From: a virus
DNA: 37,268 nucleotides
IMG/VR virus record: IMGVR_UViG_3300042446_000416
Location: 1 to 37,268 of that record
Direction: 5' to 3' (one strand)
Made by a program: the position numbers and the translations under genes. Every line of letters starts with the position of its first letter. Position 1 is the stretch's first letter. Below the pieces are notes generated by a model that was given only the letters and a program-made list of their open reading frames with translations, was not told where the DNA came from and searched no databases. Positions 13,562 through 22,047 of the stretch are shown in pieces.

Positions 13562-13747
13562 ATGGAACTTTTTAAGCCAAAAGGTGCGCTGTCACCCCGC
13601 CGTCCGACGGATAACTCGCAGCAAAATGGTCAAGTAGTAAACACCCCTCGCTTCTCAGAAATGGGCGGATTGTCTAACGCTGCCAAGGCTGGCACGCGCA
13701 ACAAGATGACCATGAGCAAGCCTGGTGACACGAAAAAAGTGTATTGA
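13562..13747 (+). CDS. Small hypothetical protein (61 aa)
   Basis: ATG 13562 follows TAGGAG. Polar, basic and probably disordered (KPKGALSPRRPTDNSQQNGQ). Lies directly before the scaffold gene. No family recognised. Confidence 0.6.
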   Translation: MELFKPKGALSPRRPTDNSQQNGQVVNTPRFSEMGGLSNAAKAGTRNKMTMSKPGDTKKVY

Positions 13748-13766
13748 TTAGGAAAAGGGGCTAATT

Positions 13767-14297
13767 ATGAGTTTAGAAAATTATTCACCGGAAGCAATTG
13801 AAGAACTGGCTGCGCTTTCTAAGCGTTTGTCGGAAGACCCTGCCACTCGCAAGCAGTTTTTGCGTTTGACCAAACAGGTTCATCCTGATCTGCCGGTACC
13901 TGAGATTGAGATGGAAGAGGCAGTCAATGCACGCGCTTCTCTTGCAGAGCAAAGGGTTTCTCAACTTGAGGCAAAACTCAAGCAAAGAGAGATCAAAGAC
14001 GAACTCAGTAAGCGTCGTAATGTTTTGAAAGAAAAGGGCTACGTCTCATCGGATGACGAAATCCTTGAGATTGAGAAACTAATGACTGAAAAAGGCATTG
14101 CAAACCATGAGACGGCAGCCGATTACTGGCGTCACATGAAGCAAGCCGCTGTTCCTACATCTAGTGGCTTCCCAACTCCCGTAATGTCCAAGTTTGACAT
14201 TAAGGGATATATGAAGAATCCGGTTGGTGCGGCGCGTGAAAACGCTGCTGCGGCTTTGGCTGAACTTCGCAAGAATCCAAAGCCGATTGGTTTGTAG
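13767..14297 (+). CDS. Scaffolding protein (prohead core)
   Basis: 176 residues with a charged coiled coil from about 45 to 105 (SLAEQRVSQLEAKLKQREIKDELSKRR is part of it) and an Ala-rich basic C-terminus (about 150-176) suited to bind the capsid protein. Length, coil and position immediately before the major capsid gene fit a phage scaffold. The assignment relies on position and composition more than on a defined motif. Confidence 0.75.
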   Translation: MSLENYSPEAIEELAALSKRLSEDPATRKQFLRLTKQVHPDLPVPEIEMEEAVNARASLAEQRVSQLEAKLKQREIKDELSKRRNVLKEKGYVSSDDEILEIEKLMTEKGIANHETAADYWRHMKQAAVPTSSGFPTPVMSKFDIKGYMKNPVGAARENAAAALAELRKNPKPIGL

Positions 14298-14337
14298 TTT
14301 TGTTTTGGGGCTTTTTTAGAAAACTTCGGAGGTAAGT

Positions 14338-15348
14338 ATGCCTATTGGTGGCGGTATTCTTCCGGCTTCGGGTAGTCAACAGTACAACGAACTAACTTAT
14401 GTTACTCGTCGGGCTTTTATTCCGAAGTTGGTCGTACAAATCTATAACTCGACGCCCTTGATGGCGGCGCTGATCGCTAACAGCCAAACCGCTTCTGGCG
14501 GTGTGTCTTCAGTATCGGTTCCCGTTCAAGGTTCTCAATTCGTAAACGCTCAGTGGTCTGACTATTCTGGTTCGTTTGCACAACCTTCTGTACAGCAGGG
14601 TGCATACCAAGCAGAATTCAACCTCAAACTGCTCGTTTCTCCGGTTCCGTTCCTCGGCATGGAAGGCGCAGTCCAGCAAGACTACGCAATCATCCCGCTG
14701 ATCGAAGCCCGTATGAACGACGCAACGAACGTGATGATGGACGCTATGGCGTACAGCCTGTACAACAACACGACCAATCAGCAGCAATTCATTGGATTGC
14801 CTGCCGCGATTGACGATGGTACTGGCACCGCGACATACGGAAACATTGACCGCACCACGAATACCTGGTGGAAGTCCAAGCAGTACGCTGCTGGATCGGT
14901 TAATCCTACCCGTCAAAACGTACTCCAGTACATTTCCGGTACTGTCAAGAATGGCGCTGAAGTGCCCACCTTTGGTGTGTGCGGCTTTGGTACCTGGACC
15001 CTCCTGGCACAAGACTATGTAGGTCAAGAGAACTACATGATCACGCCTGGATCAGGTTTTGACGGTGACGCTAACGGACCCCAGGCTGCTTTCCGCGCCC
15101 TGATGGTTGCTGGTGTGCCCATTTATCCGGACCCATATTGCCCAGAAGGTACTCTGTACTTCCTAAACACAAACTACATGTCGCTCTATATCCATGAGCA
15201 GGCATCGTTTGCGTTCACTGGCTTTGAGTCCACCCTGCCGAACTTCCAGATTGGTTACGTTGGCGCCGTGTTGATGATCGCTGAATTGGTCAACACCAAG
15301 CCCAAAGCCATGACGAAGATCACCGGCTATAACTCACTAAGCCTGTAA
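14338..15348 (+). CDS. Major capsid protein
   Basis: 336 residues behind a strong GGAGG site. The sequence (for example RRAFIPKLVVQIYNSTPLMAALI and the NAQWSDYSG and GMEGAVQQDYAIIPLIEARMNDATNVMMDAM regions) is that of an HK97-fold capsid protein in the portal-scaffold-capsid order. It forms the icosahedral head. Confidence 0.9.
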   Translation: MPIGGGILPASGSQQYNELTYVTRRAFIPKLVVQIYNSTPLMAALIANSQTASGGVSSVSVPVQGSQFVNAQWSDYSGSFAQPSVQQGAYQAEFNLKLLVSPVPFLGMEGAVQQDYAIIPLIEARMNDATNVMMDAMAYSLYNNTTNQQQFIGLPAAIDDGTGTATYGNIDRTTNTWWKSKQYAAGSVNPTRQNVLQYISGTVKNGAEVPTFGVCGFGTWTLLAQDYVGQENYMITPGSGFDGDANGPQAAFRALMVAGVPIYPDPYCPEGTLYFLNTNYMSLYIHEQASFAFTGFESTLPNFQIGYVGAVLMIAELVNTKPKAMTKITGYNSLSL

Positions 15349-15358
15349 GGAGGAAGCC

Positions 15359-15694
15359 ATGTCATTAGCAATAACAAAACTTATCCTTGCGGGTGCAAAT
15401 GCGAACGCCGACGGTGCGTATTTTCAGACCGGTACTTTCAGTGTGGCTGCCAACGCAACCACGGTAGTAACTGCTGGTACCTACCTGATCACTCCTACTG
15501 CTAACGTGTCCGTTCAAGTGAACACTAACTCTAACGGCAATGCCTTCACTACCCTGATGGCAGCAAACGTTGGTGGTGTGGTGATCTCTGACGGTGTAAA
15601 CGTTCGTCTGTCTAACGGTGACGCCAACAACGCTAAGACTGTTACTTATGTAACCGTCAACGGCGGCGAGGCTGCTACCCAACAGTACGTTTAA
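15359..15694 (+). CDS. Beta-rich virion surface/decoration protein candidate (111 aa)
   Basis: ATG 15359 follows AGGAGGA. A Thr, Val, Asn and Ala-rich sequence with alternating hydrophobic residues suggests a beta-sandwich (for example TAGTYLITPTANVSVQVNTN). Its place directly after the capsid gene suggests a head decoration protein. Inference from position and composition. Confidence 0.6.
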   Translation: MSLAITKLILAGANANADGAYFQTGTFSVAANATTVVTAGTYLITPTANVSVQVNTNSNGNAFTTLMAANVGGVVISDGVNVRLSNGDANNAKTVTYVTVNGGEAATQQYV

Positions 15695-15703
15695 GGAGGC
15701 ACT

Positions 15704-16105
15704 ATGGACGCAAATGCCGTAGGTCGTTTATATCCTGACTCGTTTGGTAACTATCGCCTTGCGGAGCAAACTGGCGTAAGCCTGAACTCCACTGGTGACG
15801 TTACCACTCTGGTTGCACAGGCTGCGACTAAGTACATTGTGCGTCGTATTACGCTGTCTAATTTTAGTGGTAATGGTTCTGCTGCAAACGTTGGCGTCTT
15901 CACGGGCGCCAACTCTACCGGCACAACTATTGTTGCAGATGCGACAATTAGCGGTGCCACTGGCGCCACTAAATACGTTAATCTGACACTAGCATCGGCT
16001 GCAAATACAGACGTACTTACCGCCAAAGTGCTTTACGTTAATTGTTCGGCAAACGCCAACGTCACTTGTGACGTCTCACTTTATGGAGATATTGTCTCGC
16101 TATGA
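15704..16105 (+). CDS. Beta-rich virion protein candidate (133 aa)
   Basis: ATG 15704 follows AGGAGG. Similar composition to the preceding gene (Thr, Val, Asn, Ala). The segment TLSNFSGNGSAANVGVFTGAN is typical of tail-fibre or decoration beta folds. It overlaps the next gene by four bases. Role on the virion surface inferred. Confidence 0.55.
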   Translation: MDANAVGRLYPDSFGNYRLAEQTGVSLNSTGDVTTLVAQAATKYIVRRITLSNFSGNGSAANVGVFTGANSTGTTIVADATISGATGATKYVNLTLASAANTDVLTAKVLYVNCSANANVTCDVSLYGDIVSL

Positions 16106-16443
16106 CCACGATCTTTGTTCGCAACAATGGTGAAAACACATTTACCGACTCGTTTAACGGTACGGTTTATGAGTTTGCTCCGCAAAGGGAAGTAGAAATC
16201 CCTTTGGTTGTGGCAACGCATATCTTTGGTTACGGTGATGACAATAAGGAACCATATTTGGTACGACTCGGCTGGATGAAAATGAACACAGATTATGCGA
16301 TAGCAATGGAACGACTATCGCAGTTTTCATTTTCCAAAGAGTCATCCAAAGTAGTCCACTTGTCAGCCCCAGTGGTGGAACGAGTAGCCGCCCCCATGCC
16401 CAAAGCGCGGGGTGCGGCGAAAGTTGCAGTTAGCAATGGTTAA
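16102..16443 (+). CDS. Hypothetical neck-region protein (113 aa)
   Basis: ATG 16102 overlaps the previous stop. The N-terminal 70 residues look folded (FVRNNGENTFTDSFNGTVYEF); the last 40 are Pro/Ala/Lys-rich and flexible. It stands between decoration and adaptor genes. No family recognised. Confidence 0.6.
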   Translation: MTTIFVRNNGENTFTDSFNGTVYEFAPQREVEIPLVVATHIFGYGDDNKEPYLVRLGWMKMNTDYAIAMERLSQFSFSKESSKVVHLSAPVVERVAAPMPKARGAAKVAVSNG

Positions 16444-16445
16444 AT

Positions 16446-17084
16446 ATGGCAGAAACTTTAGCGGGTTACATTACAGATACCCGTCGCTTGCTGCATGACG
16501 TTAATGCGAATTTTTGGACAGACGCAGAATTAACTTCATACATTAACGACGGACGGAACACCTTAGTACGAGATACTGGGTGTAATCGTGTGCTTCAAAG
16601 CCACACGGTGCCTTATAACGTCGAAACAATTGATTTTGTCGATCTGCCGGAAGGCGTAAAAACAATTGACATTCTCAACATCAATCTCTACTGGGGAAAC
16701 TCGCGGGTTCCGCTTATGTACTTTCCCTGGACAAACTTTAATGCTCAGTTGCGATACTGGCAAAACTACACCGGACGTCCTGCTGCTTTTTCAATGTACG
16801 GTCCGAAAAAGATATTTATTGGTCCAAAGCCGGATCAAGCCTACGTCATGGAATTTGATACCGTGGTTGAGGTTGATGATCTGGTTACTGGTGCCCAAGT
16901 AGACCCACTACCAAGCCCATTTACTGAGGCTGTACCTTTTTACGCTGCTTACATTGCCAAGTACCAGGAGCAATCCTACGGTGAGGCAGAGATATTCAAA
17001 AACGAATACACCAAGCACGTCATGGAGGTATTAAACGGAACATTCACGCGCAGGCTGCCAACACCTTTTGTATCGGGGTACTAA
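16446..17084 (+). CDS. Head-tail adaptor protein (gp6/SU10 adaptor-like)
   Basis: 212 residues. The N-terminus (about 10-45: TDTRRLLHDVNANFWTDAEL then YINDGRNTLVRDTGC) and the C-terminal helices (about 160-200) match phage adaptor proteins that ring the portal. The order capsid, adaptor, large tail protein supports it. Family assignment is by pattern. Confidence 0.75.
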   Translation: MAETLAGYITDTRRLLHDVNANFWTDAELTSYINDGRNTLVRDTGCNRVLQSHTVPYNVETIDFVDLPEGVKTIDILNINLYWGNSRVPLMYFPWTNFNAQLRYWQNYTGRPAAFSMYGPKKIFIGPKPDQAYVMEFDTVVEVDDLVTGAQVDPLPSPFTEAVPFYAAYIAKYQEQSYGEAEIFKNEYTKHVMEVLNGTFTRRLPTPFVSGY

Positions 17085-18812
17085 ATGGCTGCCGTTGAGC
17101 AAAAAAAGCAGTATGCGGTTGTCAAAGACTTCAAGGGTGTAAACACCAAGAATAACCGTACCGTAATCGACAACGGTGAATTTGGCTGGCTAGAGAATGC
17201 CATGCCAATTGGTTTTGGCAACCTAAAGATCATTGCCGGTAACGATCAATTGTCCAACGTTACCTGGGCGCAAGAAGTGACCTACATGCAGTCGGTCAAC
17301 ATCAACAACAATGAGTACATGCTGGCTTTCCAGGACGATGGATCGGCTCAGTACGTCAATATTACGACTGGCTCTACCGGCAACATAGCGGCAGCAAACA
17401 CGTTTTCTAACTCTGGCGTCATGATTACCCAGTGGAAAAACGAGCGTGCCCTGATCCTAGACCCCAGTAAAGGCTATAAAACCTGGGACGGCACTAATTT
17501 ACATGACGTTGGCGCTGTCAATAGCATCACAATCAACAACGGCGGTACCGGATATACGGCAAATACTACCGTTACCTTTGGCAGCCCTAACCAGGCTAAC
17601 GGTATTCAGGCTACTGGCACGGTTGTAATTGTGTCTGGAGCCATTGCCGACATTGTTATGACTGAGTGCGGCACTGGATATACGTCCGCACCAACGGTTA
17701 CGATTGCTGGAGGCGGCACAAACGCTAACGTTACCTGCACAATCCTAAACCAGTCCGGCTCAGACATAGCCACATTCTCTGGTCGCACCTGGATTGCCAG
17801 TGATCGAACGGTTTTTTATACCGCTGCGGACACGTTTAACGACTTTTATAGCGTCTCTGCTGGATTTTTGACCATCACGGACTCTACCCTGCGGACAATC
17901 ATCTACCGGATTCTGTCTGCTAACAACTTTTTGTACGTCTTTGGTGAGGATTCAATCAACGTTTTCTCGGACGTAAGGGTGGATTCCACGACTGGTGTGA
18001 CCCTATTTACCAATACCAACGTGTCAGCGTCGGTAGGTTCCAAACTCAAGCACGCTATTTTTCCGTACTTTCGGTCTATTTTGTTCATGAACGAGTACGG
18101 CGTGTACGCCCTGGTGGGTGCTACCACGACCAAAATCAGCGATCCGCTGGACGGTGTGTTCCCGCTAATTGACTTTGACAGCGAAGTGACTGGCGGTCAG
18201 TGCTTGATCAACAACATTTTGTGTGCTGTTTACAACTTTAAGTACAACGACAACGGCACAGACCGATGGATTCAGGCAGCATTTTTTGAGCGCAAATGGT
18301 TTTTCACTAATCAACTTACAAACTCAAACTATGTTGCACCTGGTGTAAAGGATGGGTTTCTTAACTTATACGGCACTACAGGTCTTAACTTATACCAATT
18401 CTATGAGGATGACGCTAATCCGGTAGCGGTTGAAATTGAGACGGCTTTGCTGCCAATGGGCGATCCGATCCGTGATAAGCAGGCTCTCAAGATTGGCATT
18501 GAGGCTACGCTTGGCACGGTGCCGGTGATCCTGGATGCCTACGTTGATTCAGAATCGGCGCAGTCTCCAGTCATCACGTTTGCCAACTCTGTCCTCTGGG
18601 TCAATAACTCATCCCAGGTGATTGATTGGACTAACAATTCTTCACAAATTATCTCTTGGCTAGGCGCCCAGAGTAGCGGAGCAGGCTATTTCTTATACAA
18701 ATCTGACGCTAAAATGTACGGAAAGTATCTAGGAATGACTGTTCAAAGTACGTCAACCCCATTTACAATAAATGGGTTCCAATTTGAACATGAACTGAGA
18801 GCGAGGTTCTAA
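17085..18812 (+). CDS. Large tail/neck structural protein (575 aa)
   Basis: Starts directly after the adaptor. The N-terminal KDFKGVNTKNNRTVI and several beta-rich blocks resemble podovirus tail-nozzle or stopper proteins. Two GTGYT-x-APTVT-like units at about 152-220 form an inserted beta repeat often seen in phage tail proteins. The C-terminus carries the W-x-NNS-type repeat also found in the fibre gene at 22048. Likely nozzle or hub of the short tail; exact role inferred. Confidence 0.7.
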   Translation: MAAVEQKKQYAVVKDFKGVNTKNNRTVIDNGEFGWLENAMPIGFGNLKIIAGNDQLSNVTWAQEVTYMQSVNINNNEYMLAFQDDGSAQYVNITTGSTGNIAAANTFSNSGVMITQWKNERALILDPSKGYKTWDGTNLHDVGAVNSITINNGGTGYTANTTVTFGSPNQANGIQATGTVVIVSGAIADIVMTECGTGYTSAPTVTIAGGGTNANVTCTILNQSGSDIATFSGRTWIASDRTVFYTAADTFNDFYSVSAGFLTITDSTLRTIIYRILSANNFLYVFGEDSINVFSDVRVDSTTGVTLFTNTNVSASVGSKLKHAIFPYFRSILFMNEYGVYALVGATTTKISDPLDGVFPLIDFDSEVTGGQCLINNILCAVYNFKYNDNGTDRWIQAAFFERKWFFTNQLTNSNYVAPGVKDGFLNLYGTTGLNLYQFYEDDANPVAVEIETALLPMGDPIRDKQALKIGIEATLGTVPVILDAYVDSESAQSPVITFANSVLWVNNSSQVIDWTNNSSQIISWLGAQSSGAGYFLYKSDAKMYGKYLGMTVQSTSTPFTINGFQFEHELRARF

Positions 18813-19379
18813 ATGGCACTACCTATCACTATACCTAATTCGTTTGCTAACGCGAACGCAGCAATCCCATTATCTCAACTGGACAACAACTTTAGCACGG
18901 TTGCGGTTGCGATCAACGGAATTGGCAATGGAGCCGAGTCTCTTGCCAACGTCAACATTACTGGTGGCAATGCAGCAAGCATTGTCCTTAACAGTAACAA
19001 CCGTGAAAAAGTCACAATTGACGCTAACGGCGCTGCCAATACAATTAACTACGACGTTAATACACAGCAAGTGCTGCTATACACCGGAAACGCCTCAGCG
19101 AACGTTACGCTCAACATTCGCGGCAACTCCAGTGCGTCCCTAAATAACGTCATGTCGAACGGTCAGGCTGTCACGATTGCCTTTGGAATGACCAATAACG
19201 CGACTGCCAAGTACGTTTCGCTCAGTCAGATCGACGGCACCAACGTCACTCCTAAGTGGCAGGGTGGCACGACTCCCACTGGCGGCAATGCTAACTCGAC
19301 AGACTTTTATACCTACACGGTCATCAAAACTGGTAATGCAACTTATACGGTACTTGCTGCACAAACCAAGTTTGCATAA
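18813..19379 (+). CDS. Tail fibre/appendage protein (188 aa)
   Basis: Begins MALPITIPNSFANANAAIPLSQLDNNF, a stretch seen at the N-terminus of many phage tail-fibre and tail-attachment proteins. The remainder is Asn/Thr/Ala-rich beta structure ending in a YTVL-type strand. Probably attaches receptor-binding components or forms a short fibre. Confidence 0.7.
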   Translation: MALPITIPNSFANANAAIPLSQLDNNFSTVAVAINGIGNGAESLANVNITGGNAASIVLNSNNREKVTIDANGAANTINYDVNTQQVLLYTGNASANVTLNIRGNSSASLNNVMSNGQAVTIAFGMTNNATAKYVSLSQIDGTNVTPKWQGGTTPTGGNANSTDFYTYTVIKTGNATYTVLAAQTKFA

Positions 19380-19388
19380 GGATTAGCC

Positions 19389-21065
19389 ATGCCTATTCTT
19401 TCAACACTTGCTATAGCCACAGCCAGGGCGTATGGACTAACCAGTTTTATTGGCGCTGGTCCTTATACTGTAATTCAGCAATTTAATTTTACCGCTGATT
19501 GGACTTGCCCAACGGGTGTAACAGAAATTGAATACCTGATTGTTGGTGGAGGGGGCTCTGGTGGTCGCGCATCAAACAGATCGTCAAATGGCGCAGGCGG
19601 TGGTGGTGCTGGTGGATTTAGAACAGGCACAGGTTTGGCTGTTACAGCAGGATCAACTTACACAATTACCGTTGGTGGTGGTGGAGCGACTTCTTCTGGA
19701 TCGAGTGACGGACCTGGAAATGTAGGTTCAAATAGTTCACTTGCTGGTCCAGCACCATTTACTACTATTAGTTCTGCTGGTGGTGGTTATGGTGGCAGTC
19801 CAATTAACGTTGGGGGCAATGGTGGTTCTGGAGGCGGTGGTGGTAGCGACAACGGACCTACGGGGCATCCAGGTGGCTCTGGAAACAGTCCATCTACATC
19901 GCCGTCTCAAGGTAACAATGGCGGAAGTGGAATACAAACTGGTGGTGCTGGTGCTGCTGGCGGTGGTGGTGGCGCTGGAGCAGTTGGTCAAAACGGTCAA
20001 TCAAGTCCACAAAAACAAGGTAACGGAGGCGATGGCACTGCATCTTCAATTTCTGGTTCATCGGTCCCTTATGCTGGTGGTGGTGGTGCTGGAGCAAACG
20101 ATACAGTAACGGTTAAAGGAACCGGAGGAACTGGTGGTGGCGGAGATGGCGGACCATACTTGGGTAGTGGACAAAACGCCGGTGCAAATACCGGTGGCGG
20201 CGGTGGCTCTACTGGTGCTGGTAACAGTAATAGTTTGTCAAGTGGAGCAGGCGGTTCCGGCATAGTCATTATCAAATACACGGTATCTGCTGGCGGAGCA
20301 TCTACAGCAGTGTTTACTGGCTCCGGATCATGGACTGCACCTACGGGCGTCTCGTCTGTTGAATACCTTGTAGTAGCGGGTGGTGGCGGAGGTGGAGGAA
20401 CTCGCGGAGGTGGTGGTGGGGCAGGTGGGTTTAGAACTGGTACTGGTTTATCTGTAACTTCTGGAACTAGTTATACGATCACTGTTGGTGGAGGTGGTGC
20501 AGGCGGAACAGCACTTCCTAATCCTGCCTCTGGTTCTAGTGGAGGAAATTCCGTATTTAGCACTATTACTTCCAATGGTGGTGGTGGTGGTGGTCGAGTG
20601 AATCCAACCGGAACTGGAGATGGCGGTGGTTCTGGTGGTTCTGGTGGTGGAGGTGGTGGTGGTGATCCTGGAACCGCACCAGGTGGCGCTGGCAATACTC
20701 CATCTACATCTCCGTCACAAGGAAACAATGGCGGCAGTGGAACATTTATTACATATAGATGCGGCGGCGGTGGAGGTGGTGCAGGCGGAAATGGTTCTAA
20801 TGCTGACGGAACAAATGGTGGAAATGGCGGAACTGGAACATCTAGCGCAATTAGCGGTTCTACTGTGAGTTATGCAGGTGGTGGTGGTGGTGGCACTGGT
20901 AATACAACTGGAGGTGGAACTGCATCTGGCGGAGGTGGTGCAGGCGGCTCTAATAATAATTCTGGTACAGCGGGAACGGCAAACACTGGTGGGGGGGGTG
21001 GTGGTGACTCCAATACACTTGGCGGACCTGGCGGCTCAGGTATTGTAATTATTAAGTGGGCATAA
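19389..21065 (+). CDS. Polyglycine-rich adhesin-like tail protein (558 aa)
   Basis: Two homologous halves (about residues 25-297 and 298-558). Each half begins with a W-x-x-P-x-GV-x-x-x-EYL-V-GGGG motif, continues with GGFRTGTGL and YTITVGGGGA, then long Gly tracts, and ends GGSGIVIIK. The repeated Gly-rich segments resemble polyglycine-II helix bundles of phage adhesins and other glycine-rich surface proteins. Likely a receptor-binding or virion-surface protein. A run of eight Gs at 20991-20998 lies in the coding strand. Confidence 0.75.
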   Translation: MPILSTLAIATARAYGLTSFIGAGPYTVIQQFNFTADWTCPTGVTEIEYLIVGGGGSGGRASNRSSNGAGGGGAGGFRTGTGLAVTAGSTYTITVGGGGATSSGSSDGPGNVGSNSSLAGPAPFTTISSAGGGYGGSPINVGGNGGSGGGGGSDNGPTGHPGGSGNSPSTSPSQGNNGGSGIQTGGAGAAGGGGGAGAVGQNGQSSPQKQGNGGDGTASSISGSSVPYAGGGGAGANDTVTVKGTGGTGGGGDGGPYLGSGQNAGANTGGGGGSTGAGNSNSLSSGAGGSGIVIIKYTVSAGGASTAVFTGSGSWTAPTGVSSVEYLVVAGGGGGGGTRGGGGGAGGFRTGTGLSVTSGTSYTITVGGGGAGGTALPNPASGSSGGNSVFSTITSNGGGGGGRVNPTGTGDGGGSGGSGGGGGGGDPGTAPGGAGNTPSTSPSQGNNGGSGTFITYRCGGGGGGAGGNGSNADGTNGGNGGTGTSSAISGSTVSYAGGGGGGTGNTTGGGTASGGGGAGGSNNNSGTAGTANTGGGGGGDSNTLGGPGGSGIVIIKWA

Positions 21066-21074
21066 GGGCTGATT

Positions 21075-21335
21075 ATGGATACTAAGATTTATCGCTTGTA
21101 TGGCATCGACACAGCAATGCACTTGTTGCGTCCTGGTGCCAAGTGGGAATGGACTGGTGGGCTTGGATTTACTCGTTGGGATGATCCACGACCAAAGCCT
21201 ACGGTTCAAGAAGTAGAAGAGACTATGGAAAAGATTAAAACGTTTGAGGAATCTATTAACACTATTTGGTTGCCTGAGCAGATTGCAGAATTGACTGGTC
21301 AGCAACAAAAAATTGCAGAAGCAATCGGAGGATAA
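21075..21335 (+). CDS. Small conserved phage protein (86 aa)
   Basis: Starts MDTKIYRLYGIDTAMHLLRPGAKWEW and has a Trp/Asp/Pro central part and helical C-terminus (EVEETMEKIKTFEESINTIW). I recognise the pattern from small proteins near fibre genes of aquatic phages. Function unknown; a fibre accessory or chaperone is possible. Confidence 0.65.
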   Translation: MDTKIYRLYGIDTAMHLLRPGAKWEWTGGLGFTRWDDPRPKPTVQEVEETMEKIKTFEESINTIWLPEQIAELTGQQQKIAEAIGG

Positions 21336-21337
21336 GT

Positions 21338-21703
21338 ATGGCTCATTTTGCACAACTTGATAAAAACAATGTAGTTACCCAGGTGATCGTGGTGGCTAAC
21401 TCTGATACTGCGGACGCAAACGGGGTGGAAAAAGAATACATTGGCGCTGCTTTTTGTGAACGTCTTTTTGGCGGCACCTGGAAGCAAACCAGTTACAACG
21501 GAAACATCCGTAAAAACTACGCTGGCATTGGCTATACATACCATGCAGACATTGACGCTTTTGCCGCGCCGCAACCGTATCCTTCATGGACGCTAAATGA
21601 TCAGGCTCAATGGCAGGCTCCTGTTGCAATGCCTACCGACGGAAAAATGTACACCTGGGATGAGGCTACAACTTCATGGGTAGAGGTGGAAAATGGGGCT
21701 TAA
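21338..21703 (+). CDS. Conserved virion-region protein (121 aa)
   Basis: The opening MAHFAQLDKNNVVTQVIVV and GGTWKQTSYNGNIRKNYAGIG are features of a short protein family widespread in marine and freshwater phages, usually near tail genes. Function unknown. It overlaps the next gene by 11 bases. Confidence 0.7.
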   Translation: MAHFAQLDKNNVVTQVIVVANSDTADANGVEKEYIGAAFCERLFGGTWKQTSYNGNIRKNYAGIGYTYHADIDAFAAPQPYPSWTLNDQAQWQAPVAMPTDGKMYTWDEATTSWVEVENGA

Positions 21704-22037
21704 TGCTTTTACCGTACTAGGCAACACTTGCAAGATGGTGGCGGCTACTACCGCGCCTACTCCTATCCAGGTAACTAGCAGCACCCTTGGCGGAAACCAA
21801 TACCGAATAATTAACTTATCTAGTACGGTTACGGCATTTCTTGCCTATTCACAGACTTCCGCTGGCGCTACTGCTAACTGCGTAATTCCTACTGGCGATG
21901 GTGCGAATGCAAAAAACTGTATTCCAATTCTGCCAAACACTGATGAAATTTTGTCTTTTGTACCAAACGGATACTTTACGGCGATTACGGCGGCAAGCAC
22001 GGCTGATCTGTACATTACGCCTGGTGACGGACTCTAA
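21693..22037 (+). CDS. Small beta-rich protein, paralogue of the 33990 gene (114 aa)
   Basis: ATG 21693 has an AGAGGTGG site. A beta-rich sequence with the pattern NAFTVLGNT...GG-QYR--NL and the ending ITPGDGL. The same pattern and ending occur in the protein encoded at 33990-34316, so the two are paralogues within one genome. Virion-surface or fibre-associated role inferred. Confidence 0.65.
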   Translation: MGLNAFTVLGNTCKMVAATTAPTPIQVTSSTLGGNQYRIINLSSTVTAFLAYSQTSAGATANCVIPTGDGANAKNCIPILPNTDEILSFVPNGYFTAITAASTADLYITPGDGL

Positions 22038-22047
22038 GGAGTAGATC

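Noticed and set aside
14298-14337. Possible attenuator hairpin before the capsid gene
   Set aside because: GGGGCTTTTTT lies there but its only pairing partner is a short AAGCC some 25 bases upstream; too weak to call.
19737-20728. Thr-, Pro- or Gln/His-rich frames over the glycine-rich gene
   Set aside because: By-products of GGT/GGC/GGA codon repeats read in other frames or on the other strand.
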